Shown: positions 38,678 through 47,698 of the stretch, piece by piece
How the letters are laid out: each line of letters starts with the position of its first letter
Numbering within the stretch: the stretch's first letter is position 1
Assembly: GCF_900108065.1 (NCBI RefSeq)
Contig: NZ_FNVQ01000002.1
Coordinates: 310,001 to 374,000, forward strand
Source: Marinobacterium lutimaris
GTDB lineage: Bacteria > Pseudomonadota > Gammaproteobacteria > Pseudomonadales > Balneatricaceae
Reading direction: 5' to 3'
DNA: 64,000 nucleotides
The notes under the pieces: generated by a model
Seen by the model: the letters and a program-made list of their open reading frames with translations, nothing else
Databases searched by the model: none
What the model was told of the DNA's origin: nothing
Made by a program: the position numbers and the translations under genes

Positions 38678-39759
38678 TCGATCCCCCGAAACAGCAGCTG
38701 CTCCATCTGAGATCGGCTCAGCTCGCTCAGACCCAGGTTTTCCAGCGTGCGACCTTCAGCGTAGAGATCACGCCCGGTAATAGCAGATGCCATGGCCAGC
38801 AGGCCCGCCGCGATCGGCGTGGGTGTGCCGCTCCAGCGACCGATGGAGACCAGCAGCGAGAGGCCCAGCGCGGTATCTTCAACCATGTAGCGGTGGCTCT
38901 GCAGATCGATCTTTTCACGCCAGTCACCGCTGTCGGTCAGCTTTTCATGCGCCGAGCGGCCGTACATCCACTCGTCGCCATCCTTGCTGTAGTGGTCGGC
39001 CAGCGGGAAATGCGGCGCCTTGTAGCCCAGGGCTTCGCGCAGAGCGATACGCTCAGCATCCAGCGCATCGGTAACGCGGCGGATCGACGGCTGAGTACCT
39101 TCATTGTGGATATCCCAGGCATCGAAGTGCTCCAGTGGGCCGGCATTCATCAGGATCAGCGGCGGATGGATGATGCCGCCGGCGTTCATCAGCGCGCCGC
39201 TAAGGCCGTCTTCGATCTCTTCGATAGAGGGGTAGGCTGCGCGGATAACGGCGAATGCATGTTCCGAATTGCGTGCCGGAAATACTCCGGTGGGCAGACG
39301 TGTGGCGTAGCCGCTGCACACCACCTCACGGGGACCGTGCTTGCGCGCCAGGTAAGGCAGGGTTCCGGTTTCCGCAAAGGAGACGTCGGCCGGGTTGCCG
39401 GCTTCTTTCAAGGCCTTGGCAAAGATGTAGCTACCGAAGGTGCCCGGCGGGAAAAACAGCACCTGACCATCGCTCAGTAAAGGCGCCAGCTCTTTCGACA
39501 GATCCACGTGGGTGGTGGATGGCAGCGGAATAACGATCAGCTCAGCGCCTTTGACAGCCTCTTCTAAAGAGGATGTCGGCAGAGCGATCGCCACGTCGCG
39601 TGTACCGCGAAAGTCCTTTACCTCTATAGAACCGGATTCCAACAGTGGCGCCAGTGCATCGGCATCCCTGCGCCAGAAACGCACCCGATGACCTTTCTCC
39701 GACAGCTCTGCCGCTGCCGCGTAACAACCATGACCACCACCGAGTACTGCAATTTCCAT
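38674..39759 (-). CDS. Octopine/nopaline dehydrogenase family protein
   Basis: 361 aa from ATG 39759 (GGAG before it; family start MEIAVLGGGHGCYAAAAEL); the longer frame to 39903 is not supported. NAD-binding GGGHGCYAAA, then the opine-dehydrogenase domain with ALMNAGGIIHPPLILMNAG and the catalytic His nearby. Such enzymes join or split an amino acid and an alpha-keto acid with NAD(P)H. Operon with the following 3-hydroxyacyl-CoA dehydrogenase; transporter and AraC regulator upstream. True substrate unknown. Confidence 0.85.
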   Translation of the reverse strand: MEIAVLGGGHGCYAAAAELSEKGHRVRFWRRDADALAPLLESGSIEVKDFRGTRDVAIALPTSSLEEAVKGAELIVIPLPSTTHVDLSKELAPLLSDGQVLFFPPGTFGSYIFAKALKEAGNPADVSFAETGTLPYLARKHGPREVVCSGYATRLPTGVFPARNSEHAFAVIRAAYPSIEEIEDGLSGALMNAGGIIHPPLILMNAGPLEHFDAWDIHNEGTQPSIRRVTDALDAERIALREALGYKAPHFPLADHYSKDGDEWMYGRSAHEKLTDSGDWREKIDLQSHRYMVEDTALGLSLLVSIGRWSGTPTPIAAGLLAMASAITGRDLYAEGRTLENLGLSELSRSQMEQLLFRGIE

Positions 39760-39902
39760 ACTGTTTCTCCAATCGCTAAAGAGTTGCGCCCGCATTAACG
39801 GCGACAGCGCCTGACGCAACCAGAGTCTCACCTTGGCGCTGCTGCCGATATGCAGATCGCGTAGCCAATATTCGCCTGGCGCAGCTTTCCTGCAGAGATG
39901 CA

Positions 39903-39934
39903 AAAAAGCCCGGGAATCACTCCCCGGACTTTTT
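39903..39934 (-). terminator. Terminator after the MFS gene
   Basis: Stem 39903-39914/39923-39934 with one mismatch (AAAAAG.CCGGG and CCCGG.CTTTTT), loop 8. On the minus strand it lies 37 bases beyond the MFS stop and separates it from the opine dehydrogenase operon; it also works on the other strand. Confidence 0.8.
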
Positions 39935-39970
39935 GCAATCTATTGATCTATTTATTGTTTTCGATGGATA

Positions 39971-41308
39971 TCAGTCTGCCAGCGAGGCGATGGTGCCACG
40001 GCAGTGCTTAAGCCCTACACGTAGACAGAGCGCCGCCAGCATGGCGGAACCTGCCGCCACCACCGACATGGAGTGACCCACTGCTGCCGGGTCTTCAAAC
40101 ACGTAATCGGTCAGCAGCGCCACCAGCGTGGAACCGCAGGTGATACCCAGCATATTCATGCCGACAAAGAACAGCGCGGTCACCTGAGCGCGCATCTGGT
40201 TGGGCGAAATGTTCTGCAGTGCCGCCGCAGAAGTCGCCATCGGGAAGCTGGCAAAATACATCGCCAGTGCATAGACACAGAGCGTTCCGACAAGTGAGTC
40301 GACAAACGGGAAGATAAAAGCGGGAATAATCACCCCCAGGCCACCGACCATACCGGCACGCATCGCCGCATCATCATGTCCCTTGCGGGTGAAGAAATCC
40401 ACCAGCCAGCCGCTGGTCAGCACGCCGGAGGCGTTGGCCACCAGCGCGACGACGCCGAGGTAGACACCCACCTGGCTCATGCTCAGCTCATAGTTGCGCA
40501 GCAGGTAAGCCGGGCCCCAGGACATCAGCGCATACAGCGTCAGCGCCAGCAGCGAGAAGCCCACATAGATGGAAGCGAAGGTGCCAAAATTCGCCTTCAT
40601 GTAGGCGCCTACTTCACCCAGGGTATAACCCTTGGCGCGCACTTCACCCTTACGCTCGGGATCCTTCACAGTGATCGCAAACAGCAGCGCCAGCAGCACA
40701 CCGGGCAGGCCGACAATCCAGAAGGTCAACTGCCAGGGCTTCATCACGCCGACGATCGGCAGAGAAACCTCACCCAGGCTGGAGATATATTCGATCGCCG
40801 CGCCGCCAATGATGAAGGCCAGCGCCGCGCCAAGGAATGAACCCGAAGAGTACACACCCAGCGCCATCCCCACCCGGTGTTTGGGGAAAGCATCGGTAAT
40901 CATCGAATAGGCCGCCGGTGACAGCGCGGCTTCACCGCAGCCCACCGCCATACGGGCAAAAAACAGCTGGCCGAAGGATTTCGCCAGGCCGCAGACCGCA
41001 GTGGCGAGGCTCCAGACGAAAATACCGCAGGCGATAAGCATCGGCCGTGAACGCGTATCAGCCCAGCGGGCGATCGGCAGCCCCATGAAAGCGTAAAACA
41101 GCGCAAACGCCAGCCCGGTCACCAGGCTGAACTGCGTATCGGTGATCTGCAGATCCGCCTTGATCGGCTCGATCAACAGGGTGATTACCTGGCGATCGAG
41201 AAATGAAAACACATAACCCAGTGTACAGAGCGCAACGATGTACCAGGGGTAAAGCGTTTTGCGCTCCACCCCCCTTTCCTGATTGAGTTCAGCTTTTGCG
41301 GCTAACAT
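39971..41308 (-). CDS. MFS transporter, Spinster-like
   Basis: 445 aa with about 12 membrane segments. FLDRQVITLLIEPIKADLQI after TM1, LPIARWADTRSRP (motif A) and GCGEAALSPAAYSMI are typical of the Spinster/ACS side of the superfamily, which carry organic anions, sugars or amino acid derivatives. It stands between the AraC regulator and the opine dehydrogenase gene, all on the minus strand, so import of the pathway substrate is a fair inference. Own terminator downstream. Confidence 0.85.
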   Translation of the reverse strand: MLAAKAELNQERGVERKTLYPWYIVALCTLGYVFSFLDRQVITLLIEPIKADLQITDTQFSLVTGLAFALFYAFMGLPIARWADTRSRPMLIACGIFVWSLATAVCGLAKSFGQLFFARMAVGCGEAALSPAAYSMITDAFPKHRVGMALGVYSSGSFLGAALAFIIGGAAIEYISSLGEVSLPIVGVMKPWQLTFWIVGLPGVLLALLFAITVKDPERKGEVRAKGYTLGEVGAYMKANFGTFASIYVGFSLLALTLYALMSWGPAYLLRNYELSMSQVGVYLGVVALVANASGVLTSGWLVDFFTRKGHDDAAMRAGMVGGLGVIIPAFIFPFVDSLVGTLCVYALAMYFASFPMATSAAALQNISPNQMRAQVTALFFVGMNMLGITCGSTLVALLTDYVFEDPAAVGHSMSVVAAGSAMLAALCLRVGLKHCRGTIASLAD

Positions 41309-41457
41309 GCGTTTCTCCTACGAATGATTTAATTCCCGTTAATGTGCAGGGGCTGAAAATCATCCTAAGTAAACGCTGACTGCGCCCGCTATCCTTAAGC
41401 GGCAGCCATTGTACGTTTCAGGAAACAACCTAGGGTGTTACCCAAGGATGTTGCGCA

Positions 41458-42447
41458 TCAGGGATATTCTGCACCGCTGAGCGTCTGTGAAGGCAGGCAG
41501 CCGTAGCGGCGTTTGTAGATCTGCGCGAAGCGTCCCTGGTTACCTATGCCGACACTCAGCAGGATATCGGTGACCTTCGCACTGGCAGGGTCGGCCCGTT
41601 TCAACTCCAGATGAGCCCGTTGCAGCCGCTGCTCGCGGATATACTCGGTGGGTGAAAGTTCGAGAAAACGCTGGAATCCATTCTGCAGGGTACGCGCAGA
41701 CACGCCGACGATATCCGCCAGATCAGCGAGCATCAGCGTATCGCTCAGGTTGGCATCGATGAAGTCTCTTGCCCTGCGTACATGGCAAGGCAGGGCTACC
41801 GGAGCGCTCTGTCGCAGCTGATCGGAATAGTTGTGAGGCTGGGTATTGATCAGCTGAGCGATCAATAGTTCGGCAAACTGGTGCCGGATAGGATCACTGC
41901 CCAGGCTGGCGTCATGGCACTGGTACTGCTGACAGAGATAATCCAGCGTACGCAGCCAGGCAGCCCCCGCTTCGCTCTGGTGGGACAGCTCCAGATCAAA
42001 CAGCAGCGGCGCTTTCATCTCCCGGTTGAGCAGGCGCGACAGCCGGTTTTCCACCAGATCGCGGCGTACCCGCAAAATCAGTCGCCGACAGCTGGCATCC
42101 ATCCGCGTCGTCGTCGGCTCGCTGGGTGAAACCACGGTGGTCATACCCGCCGCAGTGTTCGCCCGTCGGTTACCGTTAACCACTAACCCCGTGCCCGACA
42201 GCGTCGTCTGCACCAGGTAAAAGTCATTGATCTCGCCAGGCTCAAGCTGCACCTCGGCACCGTATTCCAGACAGAACAGCTCGACACTATCCAGCCGGAT
42301 ACCGTCCAGGCGCGTCGTCACACTATCGCCGCCACTAAGCACCTGCATGCGGTGAGGCCAGAGAAAATCACCGATCCGGTGGCAGGTTTCCTCCAGGTTG
42401 TGAGAGGCGAACAGGTTATGGTTCGAAAGCGGATGTGGCTGCAGCAT
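41458..42447 (-). CDS. AraC-family regulator with AraC-binding-like N-terminal domain
   Basis: 329 aa. N-terminal ligand domain of the AraC_binding_2 type (about 20-200; FYLVQTTLSGTGLVVNG), C-terminal double helix-turn-helix (about 225-325) with LADLADIVGVSARTLQNGF and VTDILLSVGIGNQGRFAQIY. Relatives include XylS, AntR and FeaR, regulators of aromatic or amine catabolism. Likely activates the neighbouring transporter-dehydrogenase genes (inference from position). Confidence 0.9.
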   Translation of the reverse strand: MLQPHPLSNHNLFASHNLEETCHRIGDFLWPHRMQVLSGGDSVTTRLDGIRLDSVELFCLEYGAEVQLEPGEINDFYLVQTTLSGTGLVVNGNRRANTAAGMTTVVSPSEPTTTRMDASCRRLILRVRRDLVENRLSRLLNREMKAPLLFDLELSHQSEAGAAWLRTLDYLCQQYQCHDASLGSDPIRHQFAELLIAQLINTQPHNYSDQLRQSAPVALPCHVRRARDFIDANLSDTLMLADLADIVGVSARTLQNGFQRFLELSPTEYIREQRLQRAHLELKRADPASAKVTDILLSVGIGNQGRFAQIYKRRYGCLPSQTLSGAEYP

Positions 42448-42836
42448 CGGAAACTATCCCCGGATAAGGCGTTCCCCGTGGATAAAACCTGTCGAGCTAA
42501 GGACAGGAGCCGCGGGGTTCAGTAAAGGCGAAATCTTGCGGCGGCACTGCGCCAGCGCAAAAACGCACTTACTCACAAAGCAAATGTCGCGCCAAAACCA
42601 AGAACAAAGGGATTAGAGTTCTTTTATTTCAATATCTTAAATATAGAAACAACAACTATATTAGATGAATAATCAACTAAAAATCATGCCTTTAAATGGC
42701 ACTTTATCGCGCCATATCGGTTAGCCCGGCCAGACTTTGCTCTATAAACGGGCGCACAGAGCGGGACGTTAAGCCCGGCGGAGGCTCGAGCATCGCGGTT
42801 AGGGCTCCGCTTAAGAGCCCTAAGCCTGCGAACCGA
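42448..42836. other. Intergenic region with AT-rich island
   Basis: 389 bases without a gene. 42595-42712 is strikingly AT-rich compared with the surroundings and has the inverted repeat AATATAG/CTATATT (42640-42646, 42656-42662). It is upstream of the AraC regulator and may be its promoter or a nucleoid-protein site. A perfect 8-bp hairpin TTAGGGCT/AGCCCTAA (42799-42823) follows the cytochrome c gene. Confidence 0.55.
42799..42823 (-). terminator. Hairpin downstream of the cytochrome c gene
   Basis: Perfect arms TTAGGGCT (42799-42806) and AGCCCTAA (42816-42823), loop 9, beginning 13 bases after the gene's stop on the minus strand. No T run follows, so it is only a possible terminator. Confidence 0.45.
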
Positions 42837-43241
42837 TCAGTTAAGAGATTTCAGAAATGCGATCAAGTAGTCCTGCTCTACCGGGTCGGTCACAGAGACA
42901 TGACGCATACGAGTGCCCGGCACCAGCGCCTCGTTGTCGGCGACCCACTTACGCAGGTTTTCTTCGTTCCAGGTCAGACCGGAGTTTTTCAGCGCATCGG
43001 AGTAGGCAAAACGCGGAACCGTGCCTGCTTCGCGCCCGACCACGCCGTGCAGATTGGGCCCGAAGCCATTCTTTGCCGGATCCAGTGTGTGGCAGGCTTC
43101 GCACTGATGAAACACGGCAGCCCCCGCCGCGGCCATCGCTTCCTGGTCGCTGCCTTCGGCGTATAGCGCGGGAGAAGCAACCAGAGCAGTGAGAGCCACC
43201 AGGGCAGAAGGAGAAAGTGCAGCTATCCAACGGTTATTCAT
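42837..43241 (-). CDS. Class I c-type cytochrome
   Basis: 134 aa from ATG 43241, with GAGGTG upstream; ATG 43253 is less well placed. Signal peptide (about 1-27, ending ALYAEG) then a single-heme domain: CxxCH in FHQCEACHTLDP, GPNLHGVVGREAG as in cytochrome c2/c550-like proteins, and the Met ligand in VPGTRMRHVSV. It is a periplasmic electron carrier. No oxidase or dehydrogenase gene is adjacent, so its partner is unknown. Confidence 0.93.
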   Translation of the reverse strand: MNNRWIAALSPSALVALTALVASPALYAEGSDQEAMAAAGAAVFHQCEACHTLDPAKNGFGPNLHGVVGREAGTVPRFAYSDALKNSGLTWNEENLRKWVADNEALVPGTRMRHVSVTDPVEQDYLIAFLKSLN

Positions 43242-43512
43242 GGCACACCTCATGAGGCCAGTTAACGAATAACTCGACTATAAGTCTCAGCTCAACGGGC
43301 CCACCTTAGTACTTCAGTACTGTTTGCCCACTTGGATTGATGCAGGTCAGTTTCTTTGACTACCTTACCCCTATGAAAAGATATGGCAGAGGGATTAAGT
43401 ACTGCCCCTCTTTCCAATGAAGTTAAGAGGCTATGCGTATAACATACAGCCTTTTTATTCTATACAGCCGGTCCGCTTATGAGCCGGTTGAATCAGACAG
43501 GGAGCTGATCGC

Positions 43513-44928
43513 GTGAACGCTGCTGTGACAGAAGCGAAACAATGGACCTTAGTGGAGGCAGCCCTGTCTTTATCCCGCCCCCTGGGTACGACCTGCTTTC
43601 TGTTCGCTCTTCTCGCCCTGGCCGGTTATTTCGGCAACGTGGAAGCTCTCTACAGGCCCCTGCAAGGTGGACCCGCTACGCACCCGCTGACCGCACTCTG
43701 CGTTCTGTTACTCGCCTTAGGCGTACGCGTTCCGCACAACGGTAGAAACAGTAGCCGGTTTTCTCTTGGCTGCAGTCTTCTGGTTGCAGCCATCGCGGCC
43801 CTTCGCCTGACAGAGATCAGCCTTGGCAACGACCTGACCTACTGGCTTACCCCTTTCCATGCAGCACTCCAGGCGGATCTGCAAAGTGGCGGGCAAAACA
43901 GTATGGGGACCAACTCGGCGCTGATGATGCTCACCTGCTCCGTCGCACTGGCATTCTTCCGCGCGGGCCTAGCCAACCTTTCCCAGATCACGGCCTCCGT
44001 CGCTGCCGCTATCCCTATTACCTCTTTTACCGGCTATTCCTACGGGTTGGAGGGTTTCTACGGCCAAATGTCTCTGCTGACAGCAACCGTGGGCCTTGGT
44101 CTCGCTATCGCCACACTTTCGCTAACGGCGGACCATGGCGGCTTAAGGGCGCTTCTAAGCCCCCATATTGGTGGCAGAGTCGCTCGAGCACAGGTCATCT
44201 TCGGCTATCTCATACCAACAGGCATGGGCTTTTTACTGGTGAAGTCCTTCACCTCAGGCACGGGACAACCGCAAAGCCTTTTCGGCATGTTTGTTGTCGC
44301 TGTCTGCTGGTTCATCATCCTGATGGTCTCGGTCTCATCCATCTATATCGAGAAGGCGGATTTTGCCCGTCGCCGCAGCGAAGCAAAACTGGCCGCCGCG
44401 GCACTCACCGACGAGTTGACCGGGTTACCTAACCGGCGAAAATTCTTCGATGCAGGCCGACATGAACTGGAAAGGATCAAACGCACCCGGGGCGAACTTT
44501 GGGTACTGATGATCGACCTGGACCATTTCAAGAAGATAAATGATACCGCCGGCCATGCCGTTGGCGACCAGGTACTGGTGGCAACAGCAACCGTGTTGAA
44601 GCAGTCGGTACGCAAGGTCGATATCGCCAGCCGGCTGGGCGGTGAAGAGTTCGCGGTGCTGCTGACGGAAACCGGACGCGCTGGATGTGATCGAGTGGCC
44701 GAGAGTATCCGCAACAACATCGAGTCTCTGCCGATCCCTGGATGGACCGATATTCATGGCCCGGTCACTACATCGATAGGCTGCGCCCGCCTCCTGCCGA
44801 CAGGCAGCCTGGATGAAACCCTGCATGCCGCCGACGAGGCGCTTTACCGCGCCAAGCACTGCGGCCGCAATCAGGTCGCGGTTAACGATGGCGACGCCAT
44901 CATCAACCTGCAGAAAGACGCTTACTAA
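43513..44928 (+). CDS. Diguanylate cyclase with multi-span membrane sensor
   Basis: 471 aa. About eight membrane helices in residues 20-275 (for example GTTCFLFALLALAGYFG and VIFGYLIPTGMGFLLV), which look like a MASE-type integral membrane sensor, then a GGDEF domain (about 300-460) with LGGEEFAVLL and an RxxD (RKVD) inhibitory site. DELTGLPNRRKFF opens the domain. Expected to make c-di-GMP in response to a membrane or respiratory signal. GTG is used at 43513, with a GGGAGCTGATC site before. A strong terminator follows. Confidence 0.93.
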   Translation: MNAAVTEAKQWTLVEAALSLSRPLGTTCFLFALLALAGYFGNVEALYRPLQGGPATHPLTALCVLLLALGVRVPHNGRNSSRFSLGCSLLVAAIAALRLTEISLGNDLTYWLTPFHAALQADLQSGGQNSMGTNSALMMLTCSVALAFFRAGLANLSQITASVAAAIPITSFTGYSYGLEGFYGQMSLLTATVGLGLAIATLSLTADHGGLRALLSPHIGGRVARAQVIFGYLIPTGMGFLLVKSFTSGTGQPQSLFGMFVVAVCWFIILMVSVSSIYIEKADFARRRSEAKLAAAALTDELTGLPNRRKFFDAGRHELERIKRTRGELWVLMIDLDHFKKINDTAGHAVGDQVLVATATVLKQSVRKVDIASRLGGEEFAVLLTETGRAGCDRVAESIRNNIESLPIPGWTDIHGPVTTSIGCARLLPTGSLDETLHAADEALYRAKHCGRNQVAVNDGDAIINLQKDAY

Positions 44929-44956
44929 AGCCCGATCCTGGCCCGCAGTGCACAAT

Positions 44957-44990
44957 AAAAAAGCGCCGGCGAAATCGCAGGCGCTTTTTT
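44957..44990. terminator. Bidirectional terminator
   Basis: AAAAAAGCGCC (44957-44967) pairs with GGCGCTTTTTT (44980-44990). It lies between the diguanylate cyclase gene (+) and fumarase (-). Confidence 0.93.
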
Positions 44991-45044
44991 CATTTCAGCC
45001 AGCCCATCGGCTCGTCAAAAGAGCGATGGGCGACAGGTGGAGTA

Positions 45045-46550
45045 TCAGGCGCTGTGCGCGATGATGTCCTTCCACTTGGCTGGGCCAGTGGTGTGCACTG
45101 ACTCGCCAGAGGTATCGACCGCGACGGTCACCGGCATATCCTTCACTTCGAACTCATAGATCGCTTCCATACCCATTTCAGGGAATGCCAGCACCTTCGA
45201 GCCGGTGATAGCCTTGGAGACCAGGTATGCGGCGCCGCCCACAGCCATCAGGTAAACCGCCTGGTTATCCTTGATCGCGTCGATGGCGACCGGACCACGC
45301 TCGGATTTACCGATCATGCCCAGCAGGCCAGTGCTTTCCAGGATCTGACGGGTGAACTTGTCCATACGGGTGGAGGTAGTAGGTCCTGCAGGGCCAACCA
45401 CTTCGTCACGGACCGGATCAACCGGGCCCACGTAGTAGATAAAGCGACCTTTGAGATCCACCGGCAGCTCTTCACCGTTGTTGAGCATCTCGACCATGCG
45501 CTTGTGCGCCGCGTCGCGACCGGTGAGCATCTTGCCATTGAGCAGGATGGTTTCGCCGACTTTCCACTCTTTAACCGCTTCCGGGGTGATCTCGTCCAGG
45601 TTGACGCGACGGGTGTTGGAGCCCACCTCGAAGGTCACTTCCGGCCACTCTTCCAGGCTCGGCGGCGTCAGCACGGCCGGGCCGTTACCGTTGAGCTTGA
45701 AGTGGGTGTGACGGGTCGCGGCACAGTTCGGGATCATGCAGACCGGCAGAGACGCTGCATGAGTCGGGTAATCCATGATTTTCACATCGAGGATAGTGGT
45801 CAGGCCGCCCAGACCCTGAGCACCGATGCCCAGCGCGTTGACCGCATCCATGATCTCCAGACGCAGCTCTTCAACGCGGTTCTGCGGGCCGCGCTCACGC
45901 AGCTCGTGGATATCGATCGGGTCCATCAGGGACTCTTTCGCCATGACCGCAGCCTTCTCAGCGGTACCGCCGATACCTATGCCGAGCATACCCGGCGGGC
46001 ACCAGCCAGCGCCCATGGTCGGTACGGTTTTGACGATCCAGTCGACGATACTGTCAGACGGGTTCAGCATCACCATCTTGGACTTGTTCTCGGAGCCGCC
46101 ACCTTTGGCCGCCACGTGAACCTCAACCTCGTCACCCTCTACGATCTCGTAGTGGATAACCGCCGGGGTGTTGTCCTTGGTGTTCTGACGCTTGCCGGCC
46201 GGATCAGCCAGGATGGAGGCGCGCAGCACGTTGTCCGGGTGCATGTAAGCCTGACGCACACCTTCATTGACCATATCGGTCACGGACATCTTCGCATCCC
46301 ACTGCACGTTCATGCCGACCTTCAGGAAGACGGTCACGATACCGGTATCCTGGCAGATCGGGCGCTTGCCTTCGGCACACATGCGGGAGTTGATCAGGAT
46401 CTGCGCCATGGCGTCCTTGGCCGCCGGGTTCTCCTCCTTCAGATAGGCTTCATGCACACCCTGGATAAAATCGATCGGGTGGTAGTAGGAGATGAACTGC
46501 AACGCATCGGCAACGCTGCTGATGAAATCATCCTGGCGAATAACGCTCAT
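45045..46550 (-). CDS. Class I fumarate hydratase, iron-sulfur
   Basis: 501 aa, with the N-terminal (alpha) and C-terminal (beta) domains in one chain as in FumA/FumB. It hydrates fumarate to malate in the TCA cycle with an oxygen-labile [4Fe-4S] cluster. Motifs: RPICQDTGIVTVF (cluster Cys), GGSENKSKMVMLNPS, CPPGMLGIGIGGTAEKA, GPTTSTRMDKF and FPEMGMEAI. ATG 46550. Downstream terminator shared with the diguanylate cyclase. Tartrate dehydratase or mesaconase activity is possible but fumarase is most likely. Confidence 0.94.
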   Translation of the reverse strand: MSVIRQDDFISSVADALQFISYYHPIDFIQGVHEAYLKEENPAAKDAMAQILINSRMCAEGKRPICQDTGIVTVFLKVGMNVQWDAKMSVTDMVNEGVRQAYMHPDNVLRASILADPAGKRQNTKDNTPAVIHYEIVEGDEVEVHVAAKGGGSENKSKMVMLNPSDSIVDWIVKTVPTMGAGWCPPGMLGIGIGGTAEKAAVMAKESLMDPIDIHELRERGPQNRVEELRLEIMDAVNALGIGAQGLGGLTTILDVKIMDYPTHAASLPVCMIPNCAATRHTHFKLNGNGPAVLTPPSLEEWPEVTFEVGSNTRRVNLDEITPEAVKEWKVGETILLNGKMLTGRDAAHKRMVEMLNNGEELPVDLKGRFIYYVGPVDPVRDEVVGPAGPTTSTRMDKFTRQILESTGLLGMIGKSERGPVAIDAIKDNQAVYLMAVGGAAYLVSKAITGSKVLAFPEMGMEAIYEFEVKDMPVTVAVDTSGESVHTTGPAKWKDIIAHSA

Positions 46551-46726
46551 TCGTGACTCTCCATTCAGGCTGGGGCCATTAATCGATAGTGGCTCTGGTT
46601 TGGATCAGGGCGCTATTCAAGCTTTGACAGACTCGCTGGCACCCCTCGGATGGCGCAGGATTATACACCAGATGTCGCAACGATGGTGCGGCTTGTGCGA
46701 CTAACGGTGTAGGCCAGGCTGCAGAT

Positions 46727-47593
46727 CTAGCCGATGGTGACGCAAAACAGTAAACCGAAAATCATCACCAGACGCCCGGTAGCAGGCGGCAACGGGCGCC
46801 GCTCTTCCGGCGGCCGATTCAGATAACGCAGCGGCATCAGCATAAACGGCAGGGCCGCCAGCAGTGGCCAGGGCGCAGGAATCATATCCATCCCCCAAAG
46901 CAGCAGTGTACTCAGTGGCGTAAGCACCAGCAGCGCCAGGTAAAGCCCGCGCGCGCGCTCGTATCCGGCACGCACCGTCAGCGTCTTCAGCCCCTGCCCC
47001 TTGTCGCTCTCATAATCGCGCAGCTCATTACTGAGCAGCAGTAGCGATACCAGCAGGCTGATCGGTACCGACTGCGCCAGAATCAGGCCATTGAGCGAAC
47101 CACCTACGGCGACGTAACTGCCAACCACCATGAACACGCCCATCAGCCAGAACACCAGCAGCACCGCCAGCCCTCGGGCCTTGTAGTTCAGTGGCCGCAG
47201 CGTATATCCCAGCGCCCCGATCAGGCCCACCAGGAACAGCCCCAGCAGCGCCATGGAGCGATCAAACACCAGGTAAAGCCCCAGAGGGGTCGCCAGCGCA
47301 AAACAGAGCATACCGAAACGGAAGTTACGCCGAATGGCGACTAGGCTGGCTTTTTCCTGCGCGCTATCACCGAGCTCAGCGATATCGGAATAGTCATTGA
47401 TCAGGTTTACACCCGCCTGCAGCAGCAGTCCACCGACCAATACCAGCAGTGCGTTCAGCGGCATGAGCAGCCCCTGCTGCCAGGCGGCGGTGATTCCAAT
47501 CAGACAGGTGGTGAGCGCCACGCCAAAAGAAAACGGCCGCAGTGCGCGTTTAAACTGGTACTTCTCTAGCGGGTAAGGGGGTAAGTTGCTCAA
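46727..47593 (-). CDS. UbiA-family prenyltransferase (MenA-like)
   Basis: 288 aa, nine predicted membrane helices. The two Asp-rich motifs of the superfamily are here: NLINDYSD (about residue 64) and NELRDYESDKGQGLKTL (about 190). These transfer a polyprenyl chain to an aromatic acceptor. It resembles MenA (demethylmenaquinone synthesis) more than UbiA, but no other men gene is seen and many such proteins in this group have no known acceptor. Lies between fumarase and TrhP genes; a terminator separates it from the latter. Confidence 0.82.
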   Translation of the reverse strand: MSNLPPYPLEKYQFKRALRPFSFGVALTTCLIGITAAWQQGLLMPLNALLVLVGGLLLQAGVNLINDYSDIAELGDSAQEKASLVAIRRNFRFGMLCFALATPLGLYLVFDRSMALLGLFLVGLIGALGYTLRPLNYKARGLAVLLVFWLMGVFMVVGSYVAVGGSLNGLILAQSVPISLLVSLLLLSNELRDYESDKGQGLKTLTVRAGYERARGLYLALLVLTPLSTLLLWGMDMIPAPWPLLAALPFMLMPLRYLNRPPEERRPLPPATGRLVMIFGLLFCVTIG

Positions 47594-47614
47594 GTCGGTA
47601 ACTGCCTGTCGCCA

Positions 47615-47645
47615 AAAACAAAACGGGAGCCTGAAGAGGCTCCCG
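47615..47645 (-). terminator. Terminator after the U32 (trhP) gene
   Basis: Perfect 9-bp arms CGGGAGCCT (47624-47632)/AGGCTCCCG (47637-47645); on the minus strand a TTTTGTTTTT tract follows. Confidence 0.9.
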
Positions 47646-47698
47646 TGATCATGCCATCATCCGGCGTACCGGACTAGCGCACTGCAGTTAATCAGCGA

